A DNA stretch of 64,000 bases from Takashimella koratensis (GCA_003116875.1 BCKT01000006.1:496001-560000); one strand, 5' to 3'; counted from the stretch's first letter, positions 20,484-31,915 are shown. Numbers and translations are program-made. The notes: generated by a model from the sequence alone, not told the origin.

Positions 20484-21818
20484 ATGCTCGTCCCGTCTCT
20501 CCTTTCGCTCCTGCTTTTGCCCCTCGCGTATGCGGGGATGTATGCAGAGCCCGTGGTTCACCTCGACGCGAAGAGCTTTAAAAAAGTCATGTCGACCGAG
20601 CACGCCGCGGTGAGTAACGGTGATTCGTCAGCGCTTGGCAAGTGTTTCATGATGGGAGCTGACAAGCGATTGGATGCGATCAGATGGTCGCTTTCGTTGC
20701 CCCATGGTCAGTTGGTGGGCCGCCCCTTTGCGATTGCAAAGATATCCACTGTCTACTCTTGCTGACCGTTGTAGGTGTGGACACTGCAAGAACATGGGTC
20801 CCGAGTACACTGCCGCCGCCTCCTCCCTCTCCCCCTTGATCCCCTTCTACGCCGTCGACTGCGACGCCAGTCAGAACAAACCCTTGTGCGCGGAATACCA
20901 GATTCAAGGCTTCCCCACGATCAAAGCCTTCCCGCGGGCCGGAAAGGGCGCCGCACGCGATTACCAGGGCGAGCGGAAACGTGGGGCTCTCGTTGAATAC
21001 GCAAAGACATTGGTTCCTGATCGAGTGAAGAAGCTGCGCGCCGACGATGGAGTTGGCAAGGTACTGGACAAGTACTTGAACGAGGTGAGTTAGAAGTGAA
21101 AGCGTCAAGTGGTGATCTGTAAGGGAGGATGGATGGTTGAGAGAGATGCTGAGTAAGCAGAAATCCGAGCTGCCTCATGCACTCCTGGTGCACCCATCAG
21201 CACCGTCGATCCCATTCCTCTGGAAAGTCCTTGGTCACAGGCTCTCGTCAAAGGTTAGTCTGTGTTGTGCTATTTCGTTTTGGAGGAGCATTCAAGCATT
21301 GTAACGATGCTGACGACAGTGCAGATTCACCTTGGCTACATTCGCGACACGGCTTCTCACTCTGTCCTTTCTGAGCTTGAGGTTTTCGATAGTGCAGATG
21401 CAACGCGCGACACGGCGCGTCTAGTGTTCTGGCCCGCTGGAAACACCGATCCCACCGCTGTCGCCCAGTACGATGGTAAGTCCCGAGCCCCCAGCTTTCT
21501 CTTTGCCTCGAATGATTTCTACCAGCCCCATCCGTCTTCAATTGCTTACACACTCCCTTCCTTCCTTCAGGCCCGCTCAAGTTCAACCCCATCCTCGAGT
21601 GGCTCGAAGATCAACTTGTCTCCAACACTGTGTCTAAGCGTAAATCGTCTAAGGGGAAGAAAGACTCCTCTGGAACTCCGGTGGACGCACCTGGTGCTGT
21701 ACCGCCTGAGAGCGTGGAGAGCAGTGCTGCAGCTGTTGATGAGAGTGAGGACGGACCGGCGGACCCTGTGCCGCCGCAGGAGCCAGGAGAGGAGGTCCCG
21801 CGCCACGAGGAGCTGTAA
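20484..21818 (+). CDS. MPD1: MPD1-like protein disulfide isomerase (ER thioredoxin-fold protein)
   Basis: Six exons: 20484-20609, 20684-20706, 20775-21084, 21161-21253, 21325-21475 and 21571-21818, giving 316 residues. An N-terminal signal peptide (MLVPSLLSLLLLPLAYA) is followed by a thioredoxin domain with the active site WCGHC at about residues 50-54. The intron between exons 2 and 3 splits the Trp codon of that active site. Further thioredoxin landmarks: FYAVDCDA, YQIQGFPTIKAF with the cis-Pro. A second, redox-inactive region follows, then a Ser/Pro/Glu-rich tail without a clear HDEL-type end (it ends RHEEL). Family role: oxidative folding in the endoplasmic reticulum. The single active CxxC domain favours MPD1/PDIA6-type over full PDI. 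Confidence 0.87.
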
Positions 21819-22055
21819 CCGCGCATATAGGTCTAACAAGCATGCATTATCTCTTCTCGACTGGACAGTGGAAGGATGTAGGCGGGCAGGGTGAATTGTC
21901 GTGCCTATTTCTCCGGAGGGATAGGCTCGGGCAAGGATGAGAGCCTCCGAGTCAATGGTGAATCAGGAAAAAGTCGGTCAATGCCAGCATCCCTTTTGTC
22001 GTCTTCAACCTCAACCTCATCTATCCTCCTCTACCTCCTCCTCACAGCTACCACC

Positions 22056-24661
22056 ATGGTCAGTACAACTACGGCTTACAAATGGCTGTATAGCTGACTC
22101 TGTTCCAGCCGACCATCGCAGTGGACAAGGCCGAGCTCTACCGTCGTCTTGAGAAAGAGTACAGTGAGTAGCTGTTGCCTCTACATCTGGTGGTCCTCGA
22201 ACTATTGCCCAGCATCTTGGCGTCAAGTCGGCAACAAAGCTGATGCCTTTCCCTCAGCGACACACGAATTTGACGAGCTCTGCTTCGAATTTGGTATTGA
22301 GCTCGATGACGACGTGAGTTATCCTTCCTCCTTTCCACCCCGCTGGTTCAGAACCTTCCACTTGCAATGGGGATGTGGATGTGGTGCTCATATTTATCCC
22401 AGACCACGGAAGAGGTCGAGGCTGCGCGCAAGCAGGGTCTTCCGACTCCTCCGCCCCAATTGAAGATCGAGATCCCCGCGAACAGGTGAGCAGAGCGGAG
22501 AACGCTTGGAACGCGAGATGTACAAAACGCTTGGGAGCGAAACGAGACGGTGGAGGTTGGAGGGCTGAGCTGATATGGACAGGTACGACTTGCTCTGTAT
22601 CGAGGGTCTTGCGCGGGCACTTCGAATCTTCTTGGAGAAGCAGACACCGCCGACCTACACCCTGTCCATGCCGGAGCAGCTGCAAGAAGTTTACGTTGAG
22701 GCGTCGGTGAGTTATCCTTGCCTCCGCACTCCGCATCGAGCTCGATGGCCTACTCGCTGTGAGCTTGCTGACTCGCTTGTTTCAGACTTCCCCGCTCCGA
22801 CCTATGTTCGCCGCCGCCGTGCTCAGGCTCGAACGTCCCCTCAGCCAGCTCGAGTACGACTCGTTCATTGACCTTCAGGATAAGCTACACATGAACTTGT
22901 GCCGAATGCGGAGGTTTGTTGCTATTGGTACCCACGACCTCGACACCATTGAGGGTCCTTTCAGGTGAGTCGAGTTGCACTCAAGGATCCAGAGGTGCAG
23001 ACCGCAGACCTCTCTCTCGAGATCTGGTCTTGAGCAGGGTGGACAAACAAGAGTGGATACTAATAATTAACAGGTACATGTGCAAAGACCCGAAGAAGAT
23101 CAAGTTTGCGCCCTTGAACCGGGATACAGAGCACACCGCCGAGGAGCTCATGACCATCTACGAGGTGAGTGCAGGCTGGAATGTGACAAGGAGCCGCTGA
23201 ACAGCGCTGACGAATGACCAGACCGACCGACACCTGAACAAATACCTCCACATCATCCGTGACGCCCCGGCTTACCCTATCATCTACGACAAGCACGACC
23301 GGGTGCTTTCCATGCCTCCTATCATCAACTCTCAGCGTGAGCCACCTCCTTCACATTTCATCTTCTCAATCCGCAATACTGACTCCTGGCAGACTCCAAG
23401 ATCATCGCGGGGAAGACAAAGAACATTTTCATCGACACCACTGCGATTGACCAGACCAAGCTCGATATTGTCATCATGATGGTCGCTACCATGTTTGCCG
23501 AGTACTGCGCTGTTCCCTTCACCGTTGAGCCCGTCAAGCTTCACCTGCCCAACGGCGAGACGGTATTGACTCCCAACGTTGCGCCACGATCCACCACCGC
23601 TTCGTCGTCTTATATCAACGCGGCAACCGGGCTTTCTTTGAACCGCGAGGAGCAGTGCCGCTTGCTCACCCGCATGTCACTCACCGCCAAGCCTTCGTCT
23701 ACCGACCCGGACCTGCTCGACGTCGACGTCCCCTGCATCCGGCCTGATATTCTGCACGAGTGCGATATCATGGAAGACCTTGCGATCGCTTATGGGTTCA
23801 ACAGCCTCCCTACCTCGCTCCCGACTACCAACACCGTCGCCAAGCCGTTCGCTCTTAACCGACTAGGCGACCTGTTGCGTAAAGAGTGTGCAATGGCAGG
23901 CTGGATCGAAGCGCTTCCTTACATTCTCTGTTCGCACAACGAGAACTTTGCGTGGCTCAACCGACCTGATCCGGGCAAGTACGCGATTGCCTTGGCGAAC
24001 CCGCAATCGATGGAGTTCCAAGTGGTTCGGACTTCCCTTCTCCCCGGTATGCTCAAGACGGTCCGAGAGAACAAGGCGCTCCCACTCCCACTCAAGGTGT
24101 TTGAGTGCTCCGACGTCGCTGTCCAGGCGCCTACGGAGGAGAGGCAGGCGCGCAACTACCGCAGGCTCTGTGCGGTCTACATGGACCTCAAGGCGGGCTT
24201 CGAAGTCGTTCACGGTCTCCTCGACAGGATCATGCAGATCCTTGGCGTGCCATTCATCGAGCGCGCAGACTCGGACAAGACCTACGGGTACTACATTGCT
24301 GCTGCCGATGGTGAGTCTGAGATTGGTCCAACTTCACAAACCATTGCTGACTCCTTTAGACCCGGCCTACCTCCCTGGCCGAGCGGCACAAGTCTTCTTC
24401 CGCCCTAAACCCTCTAGCAAACCCGCCGACCCTACGCCCAGCGAACCTGAGCACTCTGCCGCTGGCGCACTCCACACCGCCGCCCAAGCGATCCGCGAGG
24501 CCCTCCCTACCGTCGTCGGCGGAACAACCGCAACACCGGCCGCAGCAGCCAGGGATATCAACCTTGGTTCGTTGGGTATCCTCCACCCGTCTGTCTTGTC
24601 AAACTTCGAATTGGTCAGGCCATGCTCTACTTTGGAGATTGATGTGGAGCCGCTGCTTTAA
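22056..24661 (+). CDS. FRS1: Cytosolic phenylalanyl-tRNA synthetase beta subunit
   Basis: About nine exons. The first is only ATG (22056-22058) with donor GTCAGT; the second starts at 22109 with [18 protein letters not shown]. Landmarks: [57 protein letters not shown], the B3/B4 region, [20 protein letters not shown] and YGFNSLP (B5), [19 protein letters not shown], and FECSDVA (core fold). The alpha subunit, not in this window, holds the catalytic site; beta binds tRNA and carries editing function in the B3/B4 domain. Close to the end, between FFRPK and the conserved [11 protein letters not shown], there is an extra Ala/Pro/Thr-rich segment of about 50 residues that I believe yeast Frs1 lacks. 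Length about 640 residues, slightly above the family norm because of that insert. Confidence 0.93.
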
Positions 24662-25732
24662 GCTGGTTAGGTAGAGCAGGGGAGAGAAGAGTGCCGGAGG
24701 TCAGAAGAGTAGACAGCAAGGGGACGCTGTAGACACTTGGGTTCGTAGACAGATACCGTGTGCATATGATATTGTTTGCTGGATTAAGACGCAATGTGTG
24801 GTGTACGCAGGATACACAGTCAAGGAAGTTTTCCGGAGCACGTACTGGGCGGCACTCTGCTGTCCAACGGAGCCGAACAGCGTGATTGAGTTTTATGCAT
24901 GTCTCCTCGTCGACTACTGAGAAACGTGCGCGTGTCCACGTTGACGGCGCGCGTGCAAACCTTGGCACAGCTGACCGGGGAAGGGGGGATGGAGAGGGGC
25001 GTTTGAAGTATGGGGTGGGGCTCGGCTTTGGGGCGTCGGAACTCGCGTGGGTGGCTTGGCTTACGATGACGTCGTAGGAAAAAACAAAATCCCCCGCCGA
25101 TCAGGGCGGACACCCCATGGACTGGAACCCGCCCAAACCAGCCAAATCGCAGGTTAATTCTTGCCCCATTTTTGATGTCATCCACTCCAAGGAAAACGGA
25201 GAGGACGAGAGATGTAGGGACAAAGAAACGGAGAAGACGTGTCCCCTCCCTTCCCCTTCCCCCTTTACACCCCCGCTGCGGCTGCGGCGCACGGCCTTAC
25301 TGCGCCGAGGCGAGGCGAGGCGAGGCGAGACGTGAACCGAGGATTTCAGGCGTTACGAAACCGAGGGGCCCGGATAGGGTAAACTCCCCAACTACCTGAA
25401 CACTGTGGACATGATGACGTCTAGGACTGATGAGATGTGTCTTGATGTCTCAGGTCATACATTCTGCTTTTGAGTTTCTTATATACAGCACGGGCCCAAC
25501 GAGAGTGTCAAGTCTTCTTCGATCTTTAACCCAAAAACTCTCGAGAGAAAGTACAACGTCGAGTGTATCGAAGGAAGACGCACAAACCGGAATTGACCCG
25601 ACCCGCGCGCACAACCACCCCCGTTCACCAGCTTCTTTTGACTTCTCGACCGCGTTGCACGTCCAAGCTAGCTCGCATACACTACCACATCTCGACTTTC
25701 ACCTCTTTCTCCAACCTATATCGTCAAGCAAG
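24662..25732. other. Intergenic region upstream of the Sfk1-like gene
   Basis: About 1.07 kb holding the 3' end of FRS1 and the upstream region of the next gene. A GCGAGGCGAGGCGAGGCGAG pentamer-type repeat lies near 25306-25330. No gene supported on either strand. Confidence 0.5.
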
Positions 25733-27246
25733 ATGGAGAAACCCGTCAGGCTCCCGCTGTACCTCAACACCCAGACATTCACGTCACACCTTTGTAAGTG
25801 ATCCTCCCACCTCTTCGTGGCGCTTGGTTCCTCGCGGCGATCGCGCCGCGCCTTGTATGCCCTTCGCCACCAGTTTTTGCGTTTGGGCAATCCATATCTC
25901 CTTTGCTCCAGAGACCTAGAGCTGACTTTTCTTGACCCTTTCCGCCGAATCTTCGATCTTGTACATACCAGTCTTCGGGCCGTACATCTACTTCCCGCTA
26001 ATCGCGAGCCTCGTTTGGCTCGGCGGGATCCTTGCGCTCTTGGGGTTATGGGTACACCAAGGGAAACCGCGGTATCAGAGTGACGAAGCGAGTGTTGTCT
26101 TCATTAGCGATGTTGGAGCTGCGAACAAGGTGAGTTGTCTTGGCTTTTCTGGATACACTCAATATCCACTATAACTTTCCTTGACACTTTGTGTTCATTA
26201 CTAACCCCTTCGCTTAGACCCTGTTCATCTGTATCTGCGCAATCACTTCTGCATTCTACATCACCTCTCTCCTGGCCGAACGGTGGTTACGCCACATCGA
26301 CCGACTCCCGACCGACCTCCGAGTGCGCGAAAAGATCTTTGACTGGTTGGCGATTGTCTTTGCGATCGCTGGTTGTGCCGGGTTGATCTTGCTCTCTATC
26401 GTGAGTCTCCCTTCAGCCCAACTAGATACGACGACGAGAGTACAACGCTGTCGAACACTTCGCTAACTAAATTCTTTGTAGTTTGACGCATTCAACCACT
26501 CTACGATTCATTGGTCCATGACGGTCGTCTTCGTCGCTTGCGTCGCTATCTCCGCCATCTTCCAAACCGGTGAAGTGGTAAGTCTCTTCCTCCATCTTCT
26601 CTCCTCCTTCACTTGTTCTTGTCACAGCCCACCGGGTCTTGAGCTAACCCTTCCTAGTGGTCGTTGCACAAGGACCACCCTGATCGCCGCTCTCTCTTGC
26701 GTAACTCGATTATCAAACTCTTTGTCGTTCTCCTTGCTGTTGCCTGCGCTATCGCCTTTGGCGTCTGCTACTCTATCGTGAGTCCCATCTCCATTCTTCA
26801 CTCCTTCCCAACTGTACCCCCGCTAATGCCTTCAGTGCGACGGCGAAGCGACCGCAACCAAGGGCCACCCTGCTTCCACTTGTAACCGTACCACCTCCGC
26901 TGCGGCCGCTCTCGAATGGACCGTCGCCTTCATCCTGACTTTCTACTTTTGGACACTCATCGCCGACCTCTGGCCAGCGGGCAAGTCGTCGCCAAGATAC
27001 ATGCGCCGTCTGGCGCGGTGGCAGGCCGCTCATGGGGAAGGGAGGGACTTTACAGGCCGTAGAGCGTTCGGAATCTTCCCGGAAAGGTGGCAGGGAGCCA
27101 GCGCAGAGGTTAGGGAGAAACAGATGCAAGAGGCCATGGTCGCCAGGAACCAAGGGAGGGAGGAGGTGCTCCAGCCCCCGCAGCCGGCAATGGTTGAGGA
27201 GGGGAGGTACAGTATGGCAAGTAGCCAAGCCCCCATGATTCGTTAA
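25733..27246 (+). CDS. Frag1/DRAM/Sfk1-family multi-pass membrane protein
   Basis: Six exons: 25733-25793, 25972-26129, 26218-26400, 26482-26577, 26658-26777 and 26836-27246, giving 342 residues. Hydrophobic segments occur at YFPLIASLVWLGGILALLGL, TLFICICAITSAFYITSLL, WLAIVFAIAGCAGLILLSI, WSMTVVFVACVAISAIF, LFVVLLAVACAIAFGVCY and LEWTVAFILTFYFWTLIADL, so six membrane spans. Between spans 1 and 2 is the motif FISDVGAANK; FNHSTIHWSMT before span 4 is also typical of the Frag1/DRAM/Sfk1 fold. In yeast Sfk1 helps hold the PI4-kinase Stt4 and maintains plasma-membrane lipid asymmetry; whether this is the direct orthologue is inferred. The C-terminal tail (about 95 residues) is charged and cytosolic. 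Confidence 0.8.
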
Positions 27247-27538
27247 GAGTTAGGGTGGAGACTCCCCCACCAAAGTTGAGGTAGATGTCGAGGAGATGTG
27301 GCCAATTCACATATACCAAATATCCATCTGATAGATCACTGTTATACACGACACCGCTACGACGTCCAAACCATGTTATAATCCATGCAGCGATTGATCC
27401 AACTACAGTCGAAGGACGACCCTGAGATGGCTCGAACATGACCCGCGTACCGTCACTCCAGTATACCACTAGACGAAACCGCAGCGCAGTCTACGAGCTT
27501 TGTTGTCGTTGAACAACCAGGCTGAACCTATTCGAACG

Positions 27539-28290
27539 CTAGAACCCCCTGGTCTCGAGCCACGCCTTGACCTCTTCAACCCATCGCCCTCGAACTTCGA
27601 GGTGCTTGTTCGTAGGGCGCATCGTCACTACTGGCGCAGGTTTGAGCGGGTCCATGTGTCCCTCGGCGAAGAATTGGTTCAGATCGGCTTGGAGAGCCTG
27701 TGAAGGGTCAGCGGGGGTAGCGGGGGTGGCGAACGTGGTATGTGTGGGAGATGGAGATGGGAATGGGGCATGGGGGATGGGAAGGGGGTCATGGGAAGAC
27801 GGTGATGGGTGAGAGGAATAAAACAGATAGGAATGAGGAGGGAGCCGGGTAGAAAGCCGGACTCGGGCGAGGGAATCTTGCGAGAATCAAGGATACGTAC
27901 GTGGACATCACCCTGGACAAGTCAGTACAGAACCTCAACATCAAATCATAACAAGCGAGCCAGCGCATCCAACGCAGAGCAGGGACGACCTGAAACCCTG
28001 CGACCTGTACTCACGGTAACCTTCCTCACGATGGTCCGACAGTTATTCCCTCCATTCCTGATATCCGTATACACAGGTAGCTCTCCACTCTCCGTCCGTT
28101 GGACAAAGTACCTCCCCGAATTGAGAATCTGGGATGCGGACGCCTTGGAGGAGGAAGGAATAGGGGGTGCGGATTGGGAGGCGAAGGAGGTATGGGAGAA
28201 AGTACGGCGAGAGACGGAGGCGAGAGGAGCGAGAGGGGCATGCAGGGTTGAGGAGGAGGCGAAAGGTCGTAATAAGGTGAGGCGGGACAT
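27539..28290 (-). CDS. IMG2: Mitochondrial large ribosomal subunit protein mL49 (Img2)
   Basis: Three exons on the minus strand: 28290-28015, 27912-27901 and 27697-27539, giving 148 residues. After a basic, Ser/Thr-rich mitochondrial presequence (MSRLTLLRPFASSSTLHAP), the mL49 core reads YFVQRTESGELPVYTDIRNG, RTIVRKVTGDVHALQADL, VVTMRPTNKHLEVRGRW, and ends WLETRGF. The middle exon is a 12-nt microexon encoding GDVH. It is required: without it the conserved RKV-x-GD-x2-AL stretch cannot be joined. The gene is divergent from SDO1 with 274 bp between starts. Confidence 0.92.
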
Positions 28291-28564
28291 GTTGACTAGA
28301 TCGAAGGTGGGGGATAGAGGTAGAGGTAGAGGTTGAAGATGAAGTTGATACTGAGGATTCGAAATCCAACTTTTTTCTGGTTTCGCAGAACTAGGTTGAA
28401 GGTTGCTACGAACTGTCCCCCGAGGAGAAGGTCGTCTGCTAAACACCGGCCCCGCCCGCCCGGATCCGCTGCGTCATGAGTCGCACTTCGTCTTGAACAT
28501 CTCTTTGGTCGTCTTGACCAAAACTTTCATCCACTACTCCATACTCCTTACTCTCACGCAAAGC
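28291..28564. promoter_or_regulatory. Bidirectional promoter of IMG2 and SDO1
   Basis: 274 bp separate the two ATGs, which point away from each other. One gene makes a mitoribosome protein, the other matures cytosolic 60S subunits. No clear TATA box, as expected for constitutive growth genes. Shared regulation is an inference from geometry. Confidence 0.5.
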
Positions 28565-29734
28565 ATGATTCGCCAACCAGGTACTCAAATCAAGTGAGAT
28601 GATGCTCGCCATCTCTTTCTCCCCAGGTCTCTGACTCCAAGCTTCTGTCGTCCCTTCACGAGGTGCCGGCGCTGACAGAGTCGTAGGTTGACAAATGTCT
28701 CGATTGTGCGGATGAAGAAGGGCGGAAAGAGGTTCGAGATTGCTTGTTACAAGAACAAAGCGAACGAATTTCGATCAGGCGTGTAAGTTGGGTCTGGCGG
28801 CTGTGATGACGGATGAGTTTGTGGATGGTCCTTGCTTGGAACTTGGCTGCTAGCTTGGTTTGGCCGAAGAGGAGGTAGCTAACGCTTGATCTTCTATGCA
28901 GTGAGACCGACCTCTCCGAGGTGCTCCAAATTGAACAGGTGTTCAGTAATGTACCCAAAGGCCAGGTTGCCAAGAAGGAGGACTGGTCAAAGGCTTTCAA
29001 CACCGAGGATATCAACAAGGTCATTGAGGAGGTAGGTGCTCGACTCGGACGCAACTGTCATCTTGGCGTGGAAGAGTCCAGACTGGGTGTTATCTTCTGC
29101 CTTTTCGTTAATCGCCTACCCCTTTCCAGATCCTTCGAAAGGGCGAGTTGCAAGTGAACAACCTTGAACGGAGTCACCAGCTCTCCTCCCTCTCTCGTGA
29201 GATCGCCACCCTCGTTACTGAAATGACCGAGGACCCTACGACCTCTCGCAAACATACAGTCGGGATGGTCGAGAAGGCCATGGAACAAACCGGTTTCTCT
29301 GTTCAACCGAATAAGACTGCAAAAGCGCAGGCTCTGGATCTCATCAAGACCCTTAGTGGGAAGATGGGAACGAGCGAGGAGGTTATCCCGATTCGGAGAG
29401 TTAGGATGAGAGTTAGAGTGACAATGCCGAGTAAAGATGTGAAAAGGGCTGGAGTGAAGGAGAAAGTTACAGAGATGGTGCAGGAGGTTGAAGAGGAGGA
29501 AATGGACGCAGAGTGGGAGGCGGTAAGTGATAGAACTCTGCTTTGTTCTATTCTTTCACTTCCGTATCATAACCTTGGTTCCTTGTTTCTTGCCATGAAG
29601 AGAACGAATGCTGACGGTTTTGAACCCAGGTCGTACAAATTGATCCTTCGGCGTTCCGTACACTCACCGACCTCGTCAACGATGAGACAAAGGGCAAAGG
29701 CCGGGTCGAGTCGATGGGCAATGTTAACGGGTAG
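28565..29734 (+). CDS. SDO1: SBDS-family ribosome maturation protein
   Basis: Five exons: 28565-28593, 28687-28782, 28902-29031, 29130-29522 and 29630-29734, giving 250 residues, the normal SBDS length. Domain I carries the family hallmark [20 protein letters not shown], then [14 protein letters not shown] and [20 protein letters not shown]. Domain II has [20 protein letters not shown] with [14 protein letters not shown]. Domain III begins with [19 protein letters not shown]/Sdo1 works with the GTPase Efl1 to release Tif6 (eIF6) from the late pre-60S particle in the cytoplasm. Between the domain III strands there is a Glu-rich insertion ([15 protein letters not shown]). Confidence 0.95.
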
Positions 29735-30169
29735 ATCTGTCCGCGATTCTTCGGGAGTGGTGGTGTCGTTGTAGATTTAGTGTGTCGGGAGGTAGCGCTA
29801 GGGATAAGAGTGCAGGCCGGTGGAGAATGTATCGTCGTCAGGCAGATAGATGATGGAACCGTCTGATCTCCGTCTCAAGTCAGGTCTCGTGTCTCATACC
29901 TGATCTGAAGCCTTCCCCCCAACCTTCTCCTGCTTACCTCTGATGCCCTCTCCTTTCAAGATATCAGCTCCCCGTCTTCTCATATCAGAGTCCCCAGTTG
30001 TCAAGTCTCGATGCAAGTCTGGACCCAGGGGTATTCGTTACATACACCGCTTTGCTCGTCGTGACGAGCCCCGAAACGAGGGAATATAAGACTAAGAAAA
30101 CCAAGGTATATCTATCTATCTGGGGTAACTCTGTGTCAACCAACCACTGCCTGTCACCGACCCGACCTC
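29735..30169. other. Convergent 3' intergenic region
   Basis: Lies between the stops of SDO1 (plus) and the Ser-rich membrane protein (minus). No ORF with support, no repeat beyond a short TATC run near 30109. Confidence 0.5.
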
Positions 30170-31915
30170 TTAAGGCCGTTCGGGAGAACCGTAGATGTCT
30201 CCGTAAGCTGGTGGGAGGTGAATATCGTCCTCATCCTCATCATCTTCCCCTCCTCTTCCCTGCTCCACCCTCCCCGCATCGGCATGCCGAATGATCGTAG
30301 GTCCTCTCCTTAACGCCGGCGGTGCGGTCCCGTTCCCACTAGGTACGACGACCGAGATGCTCGACCCCGCGGCACCTGGTGCACCGGTTCGCTGGCTCTG
30401 GCTTCGGCTGAGGGTCTGGTGTTGCGCAACGAGGTACGAATCGTATGCCGCCTCTGAGGAAGTCGGGGTCGGTCCTGCCGAGTCAGGGCTGCGGAAGGGG
30501 TCGGAACGCGCTGACATTGGTTGTGCTTGGAAGCGTGATCCACTAGATGGACCGCGTACGAGAGTGGGTGGGTACTGGGGGGTGTTGGGGTAGGGATAGA
30601 GCGAGGATCCGGAAGGGATAGGTCGCGTGGGTTGGGGTTGGGTCCACGTGCCGGACGCAGAGGCAGAGGGCCAAGAGGAAGACGAAGGAGCGGACGAGAC
30701 CAGCTCGCCTGAAGGGATTTTGGTATCGACCATTAACCGAGGAGGAGTTGCTCGAGCCCGAGAAGAGGAGGGCCCAGCAGAAGAGTTGGAGTGGTATGTC
30801 GGCGCGGTTGAGATAGGGGAGAAAGACAATGCCGAAGGGCCGGTATGGGACGTGCCCCATGGAGAAGAGGAGGTGGCTGTTGATGGTCGGAACCCTCCAA
30901 ACGCATTAACCATCCCTCCCATCTCGGTCTGATACGTTCCAGTGCCCGTTCCATTCCCACCAGTCCAAGTCCCCGCGTCACGCTCGATATCGTACTCCGA
31001 GTTGGGCCTGCTGATCGTCGATAACGTACGCGCGATCGTTGATCCGTCCGCAGCGAACATATCCATCTCTGAATCGTCGGTCCAAACGCTTTCTCGCCCG
31101 CCCCCCAAACCCGTCTCAAGCCGCGCGTGTCCGTGGTTGTGGGATAAGGAGGAAGGGTGGAACTGCGAGTGTCGGGCAAAGGTCGGTTGTGGGCGAGGAA
31201 GGTGAAGGACGTCTGCGGCTTCGTCACGCGTAAGATCAAGGTCGTAACCCGAATACGAAGTCGGAAGGTTGTTTGTTTGTCCCCTAACAGGTCTCTGTGC
31301 TTGGCTTTGGGATGGAGATACAGTTTGCGCAGTTGAGGCCTCTTTCCATTCTCCCTCCGAGTCCATCCGTCGTGCCCCGCGTGTCTTCTTCGCTGCCCGC
31401 CGAGCCCGTTGTTTACGCCGGCAACAGACGCATAGGGAGACGAGGAGTCCGACAGCGACGATGAGCACCGCCGCGCCGACACCGATCGCGACCAGCATGG
31501 GAGTGGTCAGGTGGATACCGCCAGGGCCGGAGGAGGCGGTAGCGTCGGTCGAGATGGAGGAGGCGGCGGTTTGGAGTGAAGACGACGCAAGAAGGGTGGA
31601 AGTAGAGGCGGCTGCGCGGGATGTCGAGGATGCCGGGGAAGGAGAGGGTGACGGGGAAGATGACGCGACAAGGTGGCTAGAAGCTGAAGCAACGAGGGTA
31701 GAAGGCCCAGCAGTGCTGGCTTCCCCGTAAGTCGCCAACGAGTCGACAGATGTGGCCGTGCTATAGAGCGAGTCGCTACCGCTGTTAACGGCGTATGCGA
31801 CGCCAGTAGCAGAGTTGCTAACCCCTAGTGAGAGGCCAGAGTTGTACGAGGTGGTAACTACCGCAGCTTCCTGGATACCGATTGCCGGTGAGTCGAGAGC
31901 GGCGGGAGAGACCAT
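30170..31915 (-). CDS. Ser/Thr-rich single-pass membrane protein with PPxY motif
   Basis: One uninterrupted frame of 581 codons from an ATG in good context (CACCATGG) at 31915, the longest intronless frame in the window. Residues 1-135 are Ser/Thr/Ala-rich, like the O-mannosylated stems of wall-sensor proteins. A membrane span follows (LVAIGVGAAVLIVAVGLLV, about 141-160), then CVCCRRKQRARRAAKK, a palmitoylation-like Cys cluster and a stop-transfer basic patch. The long cytosolic part is disordered (Ser/Pro/Gly). Near the end is LPPAYGDIYG; PPAY fits the PPxY motif bound by WW domains of Rsp5-type ubiquitin ligases. Layout resembles Mid2/Wsc-type sensors, but there is no Cys-rich head and no N-terminal signal peptide, so it is not assigned to a family. 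Confidence 0.7.
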   Translation of the reverse strand: MVSPAALDSPAIGIQEAAVVTTSYNSGLSLGVSNSATGVAYAVNSGSDSLYSTATSVDSLATYGEASTAGPSTLVASASSHLVASSSPSPSPSPASSTSRAAASTSTLLASSSLQTAASSISTDATASSGPGGIHLTTPMLVAIGVGAAVLIVAVGLLVSLCVCCRRKQRARRAAKKTRGARRMDSEGEWKEASTAQTVSPSQSQAQRPVRGQTNNLPTSYSGYDLDLTRDEAADVLHLPRPQPTFARHSQFHPSSLSHNHGHARLETGLGGGRESVWTDDSEMDMFAADGSTIARTLSTISRPNSEYDIERDAGTWTGGNGTGTGTYQTEMGGMVNAFGGFRPSTATSSSPWGTSHTGPSALSFSPISTAPTYHSNSSAGPSSSRARATPPRLMVDTKIPSGELVSSAPSSSSWPSASASGTWTQPQPTRPIPSGSSLYPYPNTPQYPPTLVRGPSSGSRFQAQPMSARSDPFRSPDSAGPTPTSSEAAYDSYLVAQHQTLSRSQSQRTGAPGAAGSSISVVVPSGNGTAPPALRRGPTIIRHADAGRVEQGRGGEDDEDEDDIHLPPAYGDIYGSPERP

